A stretch of DNA of 64,000 bases. It comes from an uncultured Microbacterium sp. (GTDB lineage Bacteria > Actinomycetota > Actinomycetes > Actinomycetales > Microbacteriaceae). A model generated the notes under the pieces. The model was given only the letters and a program-made list of their open reading frames with translations. It had not been told where the DNA came from and made no database searches. Shown here in pieces: positions 45,758-54,231 of this stretch (positions within the stretch are counted from its first letter, which is position 1; the number at the start of each line of letters is the position of its first letter). The position numbers and the translations under genes were made by a program. The DNA lies in contig NZ_CANKZA010000002.1 in assembly GCF_947488465.1 (NCBI RefSeq), positions 372,001-436,000 on the forward strand, given 5' to 3'.

Positions 45758-46861
45758 TTAGGGCAGGTAGTTCTTCAGTTCGGGGTTCTCGGCGTAGATC
45801 TCGTCGATGATCGTCGTGTCGAACAGGTCGTCGACCGACAGGTCCCATCCGGAAGCGGCGAGCGACGCGAGGGTCGACTCCTTCAGATCGTCGGAGATCG
45901 TGAACAGGCCGTTGGCCTCGGTCTCGCCGGTCGAAATGAGTTTTGCCTGCGCCTCGAGCCCGGCCCGAACCTTCGCCGGGTCGAGGTCTCCGAAGGTGAG
46001 GTCACCGGCAGAGGCCGACTCGTTGTAGTACTTCGTCACGAGCGCGACGGTGTCGTCGATGGGCTGTGTGAAGGTATCCGTCCAGCCCTTGATCTCGGCG
46101 ATCAGGAACGCCTTGATGAGGTCTTTGTTGTTCGCGAGGTAGTCGTCGGTCACGGCGTACGACTCGGCCACGTAGGGCAGGCCGTTCTCGGCGTAGGCGA
46201 GGTTCGTGACCTCGTAACCGGCCATCTCGACCGTGATGGCCTCATTGGTCAGGTATGCCATGAAGCCGTCGACGTCGCCGTTCATCAGCGGAGTCGGGTC
46301 GAAATCGACCGGGACGATCGTGAGCTGGTCCTCGGTGATGCCGTTGGCGGCGAGCAGGGCCTTGAAGACCGAGGCGTTCGAGTCCTGCACGCCGATCTTC
46401 TTGCCGATGAGGTCCTCGGGCGTCGCGATGCTCGCGCCGTCCTTCAGCGACAGGATCGTGAACGGGTTCTTCTGGAACGTCGTCGCGATGATCTTCAGCG
46501 GGGCATCCTGCTCGGCCACCGCAGCGCCGACCGAGGCAGCGTCGGTGAGGGCGAACTGGACCGAGCCGGAGAGCAGCTTCGCCACGCCCGTGTCGGGGCC
46601 GGCGACGCCGACGACGTTCGAGAAACCGGCCTCGTCGTAGTAGCCGTTGTCATAGGCGTAGAACTCGCCGGCGAACTCCTCGTTCTTGATCCACGAGTAC
46701 TGAACGCTGATCTCGCCGAAGTCGGCGGAAGCGCCCGCGTCGCCCGAGGAGGACGCCGAGGGGGCGGCCGTCGACGAGCAGGCGGACAGCATGAGGGCGG
46801 CGGTTGCCGCCAACGCCAGAACGGCCGCGCCGCGTCGGCGGGGCCTGTGAAGTGTGTGCAT
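45758..46861 (-). CDS. ABC importer substrate-binding lipoprotein (NMT1-like), system 2
   Basis: 367 residues from ATG 46861 (SD GGGAGA). Lipoprotein signal peptide with lipobox LSAC ([17 protein letters not shown]). NMT1/THI5-like body: [80 protein letters not shown]. The resemblance to THI5/RibY-type proteins suggests a pyrimidine- or purine-like ring as ligand. First gene of the system 2 operon. A GlnR-like box lies 72 bp upstream of the ATG, inside the 3' end of the xdh gene; TAACGT (raw 46894-46899) is a candidate -10. Confidence 0.92.
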   Translation of the reverse strand: MHTLHRPRRRGAAVLALAATAALMLSACSSTAAPSASSSGDAGASADFGEISVQYSWIKNEEFAGEFYAYDNGYYDEAGFSNVVGVAGPDTGVAKLLSGSVQFALTDAASVGAAVAEQDAPLKIIATTFQKNPFTILSLKDGASIATPEDLIGKKIGVQDSNASVFKALLAANGITEDQLTIVPVDFDPTPLMNGDVDGFMAYLTNEAITVEMAGYEVTNLAYAENGLPYVAESYAVTDDYLANNKDLIKAFLIAEIKGWTDTFTQPIDDTVALVTKYYNESASAGDLTFGDLDPAKVRAGLEAQAKLISTGETEANGLFTISDDLKESTLASLAASGWDLSVDDLFDTTIIDEIYAENPELKNYLP

Positions 46862-46905
46862 CGGGTCTCCCTGTGTGTAAAGGTGCACCCGCGACGTTAG
46901 GCCGT

Positions 46906-49653
46906 TCACATTTCGGGAGCTTGCGCGGTCCTGTTTCCGAGATGTGACGCGAGGCGCCAGACGCGGTCCCGACGGAACGGCAGCGTGTACAGACGAGCTC
47001 CGAGTGCGCGGGCGATCGCATTGCCGATTGCGGGGGCCACCGGGTTGTAGGGCGACTCGCTCATCGACTTCGCACCGAACGGGCCGAGATCATCGCTCGT
47101 GTCGGCGAAGTAGACCTCGGTCGTGGGGACGTCGGCGAACTGCGGCACGCGGTAGGTGCGGAACACCGGGTTCTCCACACGTCCCTCCGGGCCCACCATG
47201 ACCTCTTCGTACAGGGCGCTGCCGATGCCCTGCGCGGCGCCGCCCTCGACCTGGCCCCGGCACTGCGCGGGATTCATCACGAAACCGGCGTCGGCCGACT
47301 GCACGGACTGCAGAATGCGGACCGTGCCGGTCTCGGGATCGACCGCGACCCGCGCGGCGTGCACATTGAAGGCGAGGGAGCGCTGATCGCCGAGCTCGCT
47401 GCCATCGGCGGTCAGCTCGCCGTCGGCCGTCAGTGCGGCGAAGCCGACGGTGCCCGCTGGAGTCTCGACGCCGTCCGGCCCGAGCCGGGCATCCTCGACC
47501 GCCGTGCCGGTGAGGCTCGCCGCGCGCTCTCGCATCGTGCGCGCGAGAGCGAGGCAGGCCGCGTGCAGTGCTTTGCCGGCCACCGTGATCCCCGCCGAAG
47601 CGAAGGCGCCGGTGTCGTGCGCCACGGCATCCGTGTCGGCGTGCCACAGCTCCAACCGGTCGAAAGAGGTCGACAGGTCGGTCGCCGCGATCTGCCGGAA
47701 CACGGTCGTCGTGCCGTTGCCGAATTCGGCCGTCCCGGCACGCAGCAGGTACGTGCCATCGGCGCGGAGGGTCGCGGTCGTGTGCGCGATGTGGCCGAAC
47801 GGGGCCATCGTCGCGATCATCGACGCCGCCATGCCTTCGCCGACGAGCCATCCCTCGGGAGCGGCGACCCCGTTGCCGCGGCGGAGGGCGTCTTGGGCGA
47901 GGTCGAGGCATTGATCCAAGCCGTAGCTGCCCCAGACGAGGTCGACGTCGTCGGGGTCGGCATCGGGATGCAGCGCATCGCCCTCGCGCACGGCGTTGAT
48001 GCGGCGCAGGTCGAACGGGTCGATCCCGAGGCGCTCGGCGAGCAGGTCCATCGCCGATTCCACGGCGAAGATCACCTGCCCGAGCCCGTACCCGCGGAAC
48101 GCCCCCGACGGCACGTTGTTCGTGTAGACGACTTCCGCGTCGATCCGCCGTGCGGGCACCCGGTAGAGCGTCGTCGACTCGGCGAGCGAATGGAACATGA
48201 CGCCGCGCGAGTGATTGCCGTACGCGCCGGTGTCGCTGAGGAGATCGACGCGCAGCGCCGTCAGACGCCCGGTCTCGTCGGCGCCGAGATCGACGCGCAC
48301 CCGCATCGGATGCCGGACGGCGGCCCGCACGAACTCGTCTGTGCGGGAGAACTCGTAGGCGACCGGCCGCCCGGTGCGCAGCACCGCGAGGGCGACGAGA
48401 TCCTCCGTGAAGATCTCCTGCTTGCCCCCGAATCCGCCGCCGAGCCGTGCCGCATGCACGCGCACGCGGTCGCGGTCGAGGTCGAACAGGTAGGCGATCT
48501 CGTCGCGCGCGAGGAAGGGCACCTGGGTCGAGGAGCGGATGACGAGCCGGCCGTCGTCGTCGAGCCACCCGATCGATCCGTGCGTTTCGAGCTGGGCGTG
48601 GGTGACCCGTGCGCTCTGCCACGTGCCCGAGACCGTGACGGCGCTCGCTGCGAGGGCGGTATCTGCATCGCCCGTGCGTTCGTGGACGGCGGCGATGACA
48701 TTGCGGTGCGCCTGATCGACCCGGTCCTCCGGCGTGCGGTCGGGGTGCAGCAGCGGCGCGCCGGGCTGACGTGCTTCATCGGGGTCGAAGACGGCCGGAA
48801 GCACGTCGTACTCCACCCGAACGAGTCGGCGGGCCGCGTCGGCGGCTTCGGCCGTCTCGGCAATGATGGCCGCAACGCGCTGACCCACGTGCCGGACGAC
48901 CGTGTCGAGCATCATGGTGTCGTCCGGATCGTCCGTGCGGTGTTCGTGCCGCCCCGACGAATAGCGGCGCTGCGGAACGTCGTCGTGCGTAAAGATCGCC
49001 ACGACGCCCGGCACGGCGCGGGCCTCGGTCGTATCGATGTGAACGATGTTCGCGTGCGCGTGTGGACTCGTGACGACCCGCAGCACGAGCGCCGCGGCCG
49101 CCGGATGATCGGGCGGCAGGTCGAACGTGAACGGCTCGCGACCCTGCACGATGCGTCCCGCCGCTTCGGGCCGTACGGAGTGCCCGACCGTCTCGGCCTC
49201 GGCCGCGGGGGCGGGTCCCGTCTCGCGGACCGCACCCAGGATCGCCTCGCGGATCGGGCGGTAGCCGGTGCACCGGCAGAGGTTGCCCTTCATCCGCCGA
49301 TCGAGGTCGTCGAGATCTGACGCGCACAGTGTGGATGCCGTCACGCTCATCCCCGGGGTGCAGAACCCGCACTGGAAACCGAAGCCCGAAGCGAGTGCCT
49401 GCTGCACAGGATGCAGGTCATCTCCGGGCGCGAGGCCCGCGGCCGTCGTGACTTCGCGACCGTCGACACGCTCGGCCGGAATCAGGCAGGAGTGGACGGG
49501 CGCGCCGTCGAGCAGCACCGAGCACGCGCCGCAGTCCCCGGCATCGCACCCCTTCTTGACTTCCGTGCGCCCGTTTTCACGCAGGAGCGTCCGCAGGCAC
49601 TGACCCGGACGAGGGTCGGCCTGCACGGGTGCTCCGTCGACCGTGAATCTCAT
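46906..49653 (-). CDS. Xanthine dehydrogenase, fused 2Fe-2S and molybdopterin subunits
   Basis: 915 residues. Residues 1-155 are the iron-sulfur subunit: KKGCDAGDCGACSVLLDG (first cluster), FQCGFCTPGMSVTA and KGNLCRCTGYRPI (second). Residues 170-915 are the Moco subunit: ARLGGGFGGKQEIFTEDL, VPSGAFRGYGLGQVIFAVES, GGAAQGIGSALYEEV and the catalytic Glu in GAKSMSESPYNPVAPAIGN, where most relatives have KGVGEP. It oxidises hypoxanthine/xanthine to urate together with the FAD subunit, whose stop overlaps this ATG. In most bacteria the two subunits are separate genes. Overall order is FAD gene then fused gene. Confidence 0.93.
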   Translation of the reverse strand: MRFTVDGAPVQADPRPGQCLRTLLRENGRTEVKKGCDAGDCGACSVLLDGAPVHSCLIPAERVDGREVTTAAGLAPGDDLHPVQQALASGFGFQCGFCTPGMSVTASTLCASDLDDLDRRMKGNLCRCTGYRPIREAILGAVRETGPAPAAEAETVGHSVRPEAAGRIVQGREPFTFDLPPDHPAAAALVLRVVTSPHAHANIVHIDTTEARAVPGVVAIFTHDDVPQRRYSSGRHEHRTDDPDDTMMLDTVVRHVGQRVAAIIAETAEAADAARRLVRVEYDVLPAVFDPDEARQPGAPLLHPDRTPEDRVDQAHRNVIAAVHERTGDADTALAASAVTVSGTWQSARVTHAQLETHGSIGWLDDDGRLVIRSSTQVPFLARDEIAYLFDLDRDRVRVHAARLGGGFGGKQEIFTEDLVALAVLRTGRPVAYEFSRTDEFVRAAVRHPMRVRVDLGADETGRLTALRVDLLSDTGAYGNHSRGVMFHSLAESTTLYRVPARRIDAEVVYTNNVPSGAFRGYGLGQVIFAVESAMDLLAERLGIDPFDLRRINAVREGDALHPDADPDDVDLVWGSYGLDQCLDLAQDALRRGNGVAAPEGWLVGEGMAASMIATMAPFGHIAHTTATLRADGTYLLRAGTAEFGNGTTTVFRQIAATDLSTSFDRLELWHADTDAVAHDTGAFASAGITVAGKALHAACLALARTMRERAASLTGTAVEDARLGPDGVETPAGTVGFAALTADGELTADGSELGDQRSLAFNVHAARVAVDPETGTVRILQSVQSADAGFVMNPAQCRGQVEGGAAQGIGSALYEEVMVGPEGRVENPVFRTYRVPQFADVPTTEVYFADTSDDLGPFGAKSMSESPYNPVAPAIGNAIARALGARLYTLPFRRDRVWRLASHLGNRTAQAPEM
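46933..46948 (-). promoter_or_regulatory. GlnR-like box upstream of importer system 2
   Basis: GTTTC-N6-GTGAC on the plus strand, i.e. GTCAC-N6-GAAAC read towards the importer. It lies in the last codons of the xdh gene, about 50 bp upstream of the inferred transcription start, a normal position for an activator. A degenerate half-site ATTTC is at 46910. Confidence 0.55.
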
Positions 49654-50453
49654 GACAGCTCCGTCCGGATGCGTTCGGCCAGCACGCCGCTGACGGCACG
49701 CCGCCAATCGGCCGAGCCGAGGGGATCGGTGTAATAGCCGTCCGCGGACAAGACCGCATCGGCCAACTCGTCGGCAGAGGGCAACCCGGCAAACCGCAGC
49801 ACCGTCGGGGTGAGCGTCGCGGCGGTGACGGTGAAGACGCTCGCGCCGGAGTCGTCGACGCGGCCCGTGACGACCGCGCCGGAGCGGCCGAGCTCGGCCA
49901 GAGCGATCTTGTGCAGCGACGCCCGCGAGCGCAGTGCCGCCGCGGGGAGGAACACGGCGCGCAGCACGTCACCGGCGGCGAGGGACGTCGTGCCGTTGCC
50001 GGTGATGAGCTCGCTCACCGGCATCCGTACGTCGCCGCCTGGGCGCCAGATCTCCGCTTCGGCGTCGAGCGCGACACAGAGCGAGACCATCGCGGCGGCG
50101 GCGAACGCACGGCAGATGTTGCCGCCGACGGTCGCGGTGTTCCAGATCTTGAATGAGGCCAGCAGGGCATTCGCCGCATCGGGGACGAGCGAGGCCGCCC
50201 GCCAGTCGGGCGGCGCGTGCTGCGCCCAGGCGACCAGCGTCGCGATCGTGCAGGTCGCCGCGATCCGCAGGCCCTCCGCGGTCTCCTCGAGGTCGGGCCA
50301 ATCCATGCCGGTCAGGTCGACGAAGGCGGTCGTCTCGGGCTGCGGCTCGCTCATGAGCCACGTGCCCCCGGCCATCAGCGTCTCGCCCGGCGCACACGTC
50401 AGGTCGGGGCGCGTGCGGGCGACACGGTACGTGCGCACCGTCGTGATGTCCAT
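49650..50453 (-). CDS. Xanthine dehydrogenase FAD-binding subunit
   Basis: 267 residues from ATG 50453 (SD AGGAG). FAD pocket motifs GETLMAGGTWLMSEPQPETT near 27 and NTATVGGNICRAFAAAAMVS near 107. C-terminal FAD_binding_5/CO_deh_flav_C region: AVFLPAAALRSRASLHKIAL. It transfers electrons from the 2Fe-2S clusters to NAD+. It is the promoter-proximal gene of the xdh pair and diverges from xdhC across a 122-bp region with an inverted repeat. Confidence 0.92.
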   Translation of the reverse strand: MDITTVRTYRVARTRPDLTCAPGETLMAGGTWLMSEPQPETTAFVDLTGMDWPDLEETAEGLRIAATCTIATLVAWAQHAPPDWRAASLVPDAANALLASFKIWNTATVGGNICRAFAAAAMVSLCVALDAEAEIWRPGGDVRMPVSELITGNGTTSLAAGDVLRAVFLPAAALRSRASLHKIALAELGRSGAVVTGRVDDSGASVFTVTAATLTPTVLRFAGLPSADELADAVLSADGYYTDPLGSADWRRAVSGVLAERIRTELS

Positions 50454-50498
50454 GACGACTCCTGGTCTGCACACCGGGCAGATCCCGGCGTGAAACGA

Positions 50499-50531
50499 GT
50501 GAAACAGACGTCCATTTCGCACGTGTTTCAC
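50499..50531. promoter_or_regulatory. Candidate operator between xdh and xdhC
   Basis: GTGAAACA at 50499-50506 and TGTTTCAC at 50524-50531 are inverted with a 17-bp spacer; another GTGAAAC lies at 50490. GTGAA-N6-GAAAC (50490-50505) is one mismatch from a GlnR box. It is centred between the divergent xdh and xdhC promoters. Confidence 0.5.
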
Positions 50532-50575
50532 GCATCGGCAACAGCCCCGCAACGTCGGACACCTACCGTGAGGGC

Positions 50576-51604
50576 ATGCGCGAAATCCTGCCCGTCGCCG
50601 CCGAATGGGCGCGCGCCGGAACACCGTTCGCGGTCGCGACGGTCGTCGGCGTGGCCGGCAGCGCACCGCGCGACGTCGGCGCGAGCATGATCGTCTCGGT
50701 GGGCGGTGAGGTCTTCGGAAACGTGTCCGGCGGCTGCGTCGAGGGGGCCGTGTACGAACGCTGTCTCGAGGTGATCGATTCCGGAGATGCGCTCGTCGAC
50801 CGCTTCGGCTACGGCGACGCCGACGCGTTCGCGGTGGGGCTCACGTGCGGCGGAGTGATCGAGGTGCTCGTGCGCGCCGTCCCGCCCGCTGGCCCGGCCG
50901 CCGCCGACCTGGTGCTGCTCGCCGAGCGGGACGCCCGAGCGATTCCCACGTCGTTCTCTCTCGTGACGGGCGGCCCGCACCTCGGGCGCGGCTATGTCGA
51001 CGGAGGCCTCGATGCGGACGCCGAGGCCGTGACGGTGCACGTCGGGACGCCCCCGCGACTGATCATCGTCGGGGCCGTCGAGTTCGCCGTCGCGCTGAGT
51101 CGACTGGCCGTCGCCGCAGGAATGAAGGTGGATGTCGTCGACCCGCGCGATGTGTTCGCGACGGCGGAGCGCTTCCCCGGCGCCGAGGTCAGCGTCACCT
51201 GGCCCGACCGCTACCTGGCCGCGCAGCAGCTGGACTCCCGCACGGCGGTGTGCGTGCTCAGTCACGACCCGAAGTTCGATGTGCCGGCGCTCCGCGAAGC
51301 GCTCGCCTCATCCGCCGGCTACGTCGGGGCGATGGGCAGTCGACGCACGCACGAAGACCGTGCGCGCCGGCTGATCGAGGCGGGCGTGTCGACGGCGGCG
51401 CTCGCGCGTCTGCGCTCGCCGATCGGGTTGGACCTCGGCGGGCGGACGCCCGAGGAGACCGCGCTGTCGATCCTCGCCGAGATCGTCGCCGACCGGCATG
51501 CCGCCACCGGCGGGCGCCTGTCGGAAGGATCGGGCCCCGTGCACGCGGCGTCGCCCCCTGCCGTCGGCCTGGCGCCGTCACCGTCCGTCGAGTGCACCTG
51601 GTGA
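50576..51604 (+). CDS. xdhC: XdhC-family molybdenum cofactor maturation factor
   Basis: 342 residues. The N-terminal CoxI/XdhC domain shows FAVATVVGVAGSAPRDVGAS and GEVFGNVSGGCVEGAVYERC; the C-terminal Rossmann domain shows PRLIIVGAVEFAVALSRLAV, VSHDPKFD-like VLSHDPKFDVPALREAL, GYVGAMGSRRTHEDRA and SPIGLDLGGRTPEETALSIL. It binds sulfurated Moco and inserts it into xanthine dehydrogenase. TACCGT at 50564 with 6 nt to the ATG indicates a leaderless message. It is coupled to the MobA-like gene. Confidence 0.94.
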   Translation: MREILPVAAEWARAGTPFAVATVVGVAGSAPRDVGASMIVSVGGEVFGNVSGGCVEGAVYERCLEVIDSGDALVDRFGYGDADAFAVGLTCGGVIEVLVRAVPPAGPAAADLVLLAERDARAIPTSFSLVTGGPHLGRGYVDGGLDADAEAVTVHVGTPPRLIIVGAVEFAVALSRLAVAAGMKVDVVDPRDVFATAERFPGAEVSVTWPDRYLAAQQLDSRTAVCVLSHDPKFDVPALREALASSAGYVGAMGSRRTHEDRARRLIEAGVSTAALARLRSPIGLDLGGRTPEETALSILAEIVADRHAATGGRLSEGSGPVHAASPPAVGLAPSPSVECTW

Positions 51605-52221
51605 GCATCGGCGGCATCGTCCTGGCTGCGGGCGCCGGCACGCGCTTTGGCGGGCCCAAGGCCCTCGCGCGCGACGAGACGGGTCGGCCATGGATCGACC
51701 GGGCCGTCTCGACGCTGTCTGCGGGGGGATGCGCCCCGATCATCGTGGCACTCGGGGCCGGCGCGGCGGATGCGACGCTGCTCGTCCCGGGCGGCGTGAC
51801 GATCGTCACGGTCCACGATTGGGCCGAGGGTCTGTCCGCGTCGGTGCGCGCGGCTCTCGCGGTTGCCACCTCGACGGATGCCGCTGCCGCGCTCGTGATC
51901 CCGGTCGATGTGCCGGAGCTCCCGGCATCCGCGTGTCGTCGCGTGATCGCACATGCGAGGGAGGGAGACCCGGGTGCTGCGCTGTCCCAGGCGACCTATG
52001 CGGGGGCGCCGGGGCACCCTGTGCTCATCGGGCGGCAGCACTGGCCGGCGTTGACGGCCGGCCTGGCGGGCGACCGCGGTGCGGGGCCCTATCTGCGCGC
52101 GCAGGGCGCGGTGTCGCTGGAGTGCGGCGACCTCTGGCACGGCGGCGATGTCGACCGGCCGCGTCCGGTCGATCAGGTGCGGACGACGATGTTCTCTGGT
52201 TCTTCGCCGGCCAGCAGGTGA
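51601..52221 (+). CDS. MobA/MocA-like nucleotidyltransferase
   Basis: 206 residues, GTG start overlapping the xdhC stop. The N-terminal nucleotide-binding motif GGIVLAAGAGTRFGGPKALA and the VIPVDVPELPASACRRVI and HPVLIGRQHWPALTAGL segments fit the NTP-transferase family that adds CMP or GMP to molybdopterin. Next to xdhC it is probably the cofactor cytidylyltransferase for the xanthine dehydrogenase. Its 3' end overlaps the convergent dehydrogenase gene by 49 bp. Confidence 0.9.
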   Translation: MSIGGIVLAAGAGTRFGGPKALARDETGRPWIDRAVSTLSAGGCAPIIVALGAGAADATLLVPGGVTIVTVHDWAEGLSASVRAALAVATSTDAAAALVIPVDVPELPASACRRVIAHAREGDPGAALSQATYAGAPGHPVLIGRQHWPALTAGLAGDRGAGPYLRAQGAVSLECGDLWHGGDVDRPRPVDQVRTTMFSGSSPASR

Positions 52222-53090
52222 CCGATCTGGCGCCGCACAAGCGCCGCGATCCGCGGGTGCATCGCGCTCGAGGCGCCGCCGACGTGCGGTGAGATGAGCA
52301 CGCCGGGCGTGTTCCACAGCGGGTGATCCGGCGGCAGGGGCTCGGGATCGGTGACATCGAGCCCGGCGCGGATGCGGCCGGCGCTCGCGTGGCGCACGAG
52401 AGCGTCCGTGTCGATCAGCGGTCCGCGGCCCACGTTGACGATCAGCGCGCCGTCGGGGAGGGCCGTGAGCTCCGCCTCGCCGATGATGTGCCGGGTCGAC
52501 TCACCGCCGGGGAGGCTGAGGATCACGATGTCGGCGGTGGACAAGAGGTCGGCGAGTTCATCGATTCCGTGCACGTGGATGCCGTCCTCATCCCGCGCTC
52601 GCGACGCCACCGGCACGATCTCGGCCTCGAAGGGGGCCAGGCGGGCGGCGACGGCCTTGCCCACGCCGCCGTAGCCGAGGAGCACCACTCGCCGATCGGC
52701 CAGGCTCTGCGCGAACACGGGAGCCCAGGTTCCCGATTGCCCGTCCACCGCGAACGCGTCGAGATGCCGCTGGACGGCGAGCGTGAGCGCGACGGCAAGC
52801 TCGGCCGTCGACGTCTCATGCACCGTCGCGGCGTTGGCGAACGTGATGCCGGTCGGCAACATCTCCGCGATCCCCTCGTATCCGATCGACTGCCCCTGCA
52901 CGAGGCGGGTCTGCAGATCGGCCAGCAGCGGCAACGCGCGATGGAGCGCCATATAGGGCGGCACGACGAGATCGATGTGCTCTCGCGGTGGTGCGGCATC
53001 CATCGGCCAGACGATCACCTCGACACCCTCGGGGAGCGGTTCGAGATCACGGGCGAGTTCGGGACGCGGCACGGAGACGAGAAGGGTCAC
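52173..53090 (-). CDS. D-2-hydroxyacid dehydrogenase (NAD-dependent)
   Basis: 305 residues. NAD-binding VVLLGYGGVGKAVAARLAPF near 135; catalytic Arg in LIVNVGRGPLIDTDALV, Glu in LDVTDPEPLPPDHPLW and His in VLISPHVGGASSAMHP. It reduces a 2-keto acid, e.g. glyoxylate or hydroxypyruvate. Glyoxylate is used by PucG, so a link to the ureide pathway is possible but unproven. GTG start with TAGCGT 6 nt upstream; probably leaderless. Confidence 0.9.
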   Translation of the reverse strand: MTLLVSVPRPELARDLEPLPEGVEVIVWPMDAAPPREHIDLVVPPYMALHRALPLLADLQTRLVQGQSIGYEGIAEMLPTGITFANAATVHETSTAELAVALTLAVQRHLDAFAVDGQSGTWAPVFAQSLADRRVVLLGYGGVGKAVAARLAPFEAEIVPVASRARDEDGIHVHGIDELADLLSTADIVILSLPGGESTRHIIGEAELTALPDGALIVNVGRGPLIDTDALVRHASAGRIRAGLDVTDPEPLPPDHPLWNTPGVLISPHVGGASSAMHPRIAALVRRQIGHLLAGEEPENIVVRT

Positions 53091-53132
53091 CCTTCGACGC
53101 TACCCGGAGTAGCCTCAGCGCAGGAGGCGGCG

Positions 53133-53564
53133 ATGATTCCCGAGATCAACTATTGGGCTGTGCTGATCGTGACGGTCCTGAGCATGGGGCTGGGGGCGCT
53201 CTGGTACTCACCGGTGATGTTCCTGAACCGGTGGGCGCGACTCGCGCGCATCGACCTGGACAAAAAGGGCGCACCGGTCGTGATCCCGATGATGGTGGCG
53301 TTCGCCGTGACGTTCTTGACGGCGTGGGTGCTCGCCGGATCCGTCGCGATCGCGTGGCATTTCTACGGCGGCGCGTACTTCGGATCGGCGGTCGTGACGG
53401 CGCTGACCCTGTGGGCGGGCTTCACGGCGGCACGGTTCATCACGCACGACGTGTTCGAGGGTCGCCCGTCGCAGCTGACGGTTCTCAACATCGGATTCGA
53501 GTTGGCGACGATCCTCATCATGGCGATCGTCATCGGGCTCTGGCCGCCGGTCGGCACGGTCTGA
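53133..53564 (+). CDS. DUF1761 membrane protein
   Basis: 143 residues from ATG 53133 (SD AGGAGG). Four membrane segments: YWAVLIVTVLSMGLGALWYS, VIPMMVAFAVTFLTAWVLAG, SAVVTALTLWAGFTAARFIT and IGFELATILIMAIVIGLWPP. The ALWYSPVMF motif is characteristic of DUF1761. Function unknown. Confidence 0.88.
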   Translation: MIPEINYWAVLIVTVLSMGLGALWYSPVMFLNRWARLARIDLDKKGAPVVIPMMVAFAVTFLTAWVLAGSVAIAWHFYGGAYFGSAVVTALTLWAGFTAARFITHDVFEGRPSQLTVLNIGFELATILIMAIVIGLWPPVGTV

Positions 53565-53570
53565 CGCGGT

Positions 53571-53640
53571 CCGGCTCGGCTCGGCCGCCCCGCTCGCCTC
53601 GGCCGCTCGGCTCGCCCGCTCGGCTCGGCCGCTGCGGTGG
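53571..53640. repeat. GC-rich CTCGGC/CGGCCG microsatellite-like tract
   Basis: Directly after the DUF1761 stop, repeated units of GCTCGGC and CTCGGCCGC fill about 70 bp. It may form strong secondary structure. No gene is supported in 53565-53916 apart from this tract, the palindromic element below and the lacI upstream region. Confidence 0.6.
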
Positions 53641-53681
53641 TGACAGGCATCCGCGCCGCTCGCCGTACGCTCGCCCTGCAG

Positions 53682-53805
53682 CGGATTCGGACGGCTGCCG
53701 TGGACCGGATTCGGACGGATACCGCGCACCGGATTCGGATGGATGCCGTGGATTCGGGCCGCGAGGGGCTTTCCGATCCGAATCCGGTGTCATTGTCCGA
53801 AATCG
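53682..53805. repeat. Palindromic element with tandem CGGATTCGG cores (element 4)
   Basis: CGGATTCGG occurs at 53682, 53706 and 53730 (24-bp steps, with similar 15-bp spacers) and GGATTCGG at 53750 (19 bp on). Inverted copies CCGAATCCG at 53778 and CCGAAATCG at 53797 are 19 bp apart. Not CRISPR: spacers are near-identical and no cas gene is nearby. Confidence 0.75.
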
Positions 53806-53916
53806 GTGGCGGACGGGCAAGCCCAGGTGAGCGGGCCGTGGATGCCGGAGGACGAGCCGGGTGGGGTACCCGCTCGCAGGCGGATAGGGTCGGAGCGTGA
53901 CGCACGCGAGCATGCC

Positions 53917-54231
53917 ATGACGCCGCCCCGTCGCACCGTGACGCTGGAGGCTGTCGCCCGGGAGGCGGGGGTATCGATGAAGACGGCATCCAACGCGGTC
54001 AACGGCACCGGGCGCATGGCGCCGGATACCCGCACGCGTGTCTTGGCCGTCGTCGACGAGCTCGGGTACAAAGCCAACGTCGCCGCGCGCAACCTCATGC
54101 GCGGGCGGACCGGCGCGATCTCGCTCGCCGTGCCGACGCTGAAGGCGGCGTATCTCGCCGAGCTCGCCGAAGCCGTGATCGGTGGCCGTGGCGCCGGCCG
54201 CGCTCCTGGTTGCGCAGGGGTCGGCTTTTGA
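53917..54231 (+). pseudogene. Truncated lacI-family regulator
   Basis: The first 85 or so codons are a good LacI head: HTH RRTVTLEAVAREAGVSMKTA, SNAVNGTGRMAPDTRTRVLA, hinge VVDELGYKANVAARNLMRGR and the start of the ligand domain (TGAISLAVPTLKAAYLAELA, EAVI). After about 54180 the frame becomes unrelated and stops at 54231. The ligand-binding domain of about 250 residues is lost. TAGGGT (53885-53890) with 6 nt to a GTG at 53897 would give a leaderless 7-codon frame whose stop overlaps the lacI ATG. The downstream sequence belongs to a secreted enzyme, so a deletion fused the two genes. Confidence 0.8.

Noticed and set aside
52173..52221. Overlap of the MobA-like and dehydrogenase genes as evidence that one is false
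   Set aside because: Both have intact family motifs to their ends; convergent 3' overlaps of this size occur in dense actinobacterial genomes.
53682..53757. CRISPR-like repeats with 24-bp period
   Set aside because: Only three or four units, spacers nearly identical, inverted copies present and no cas genes.
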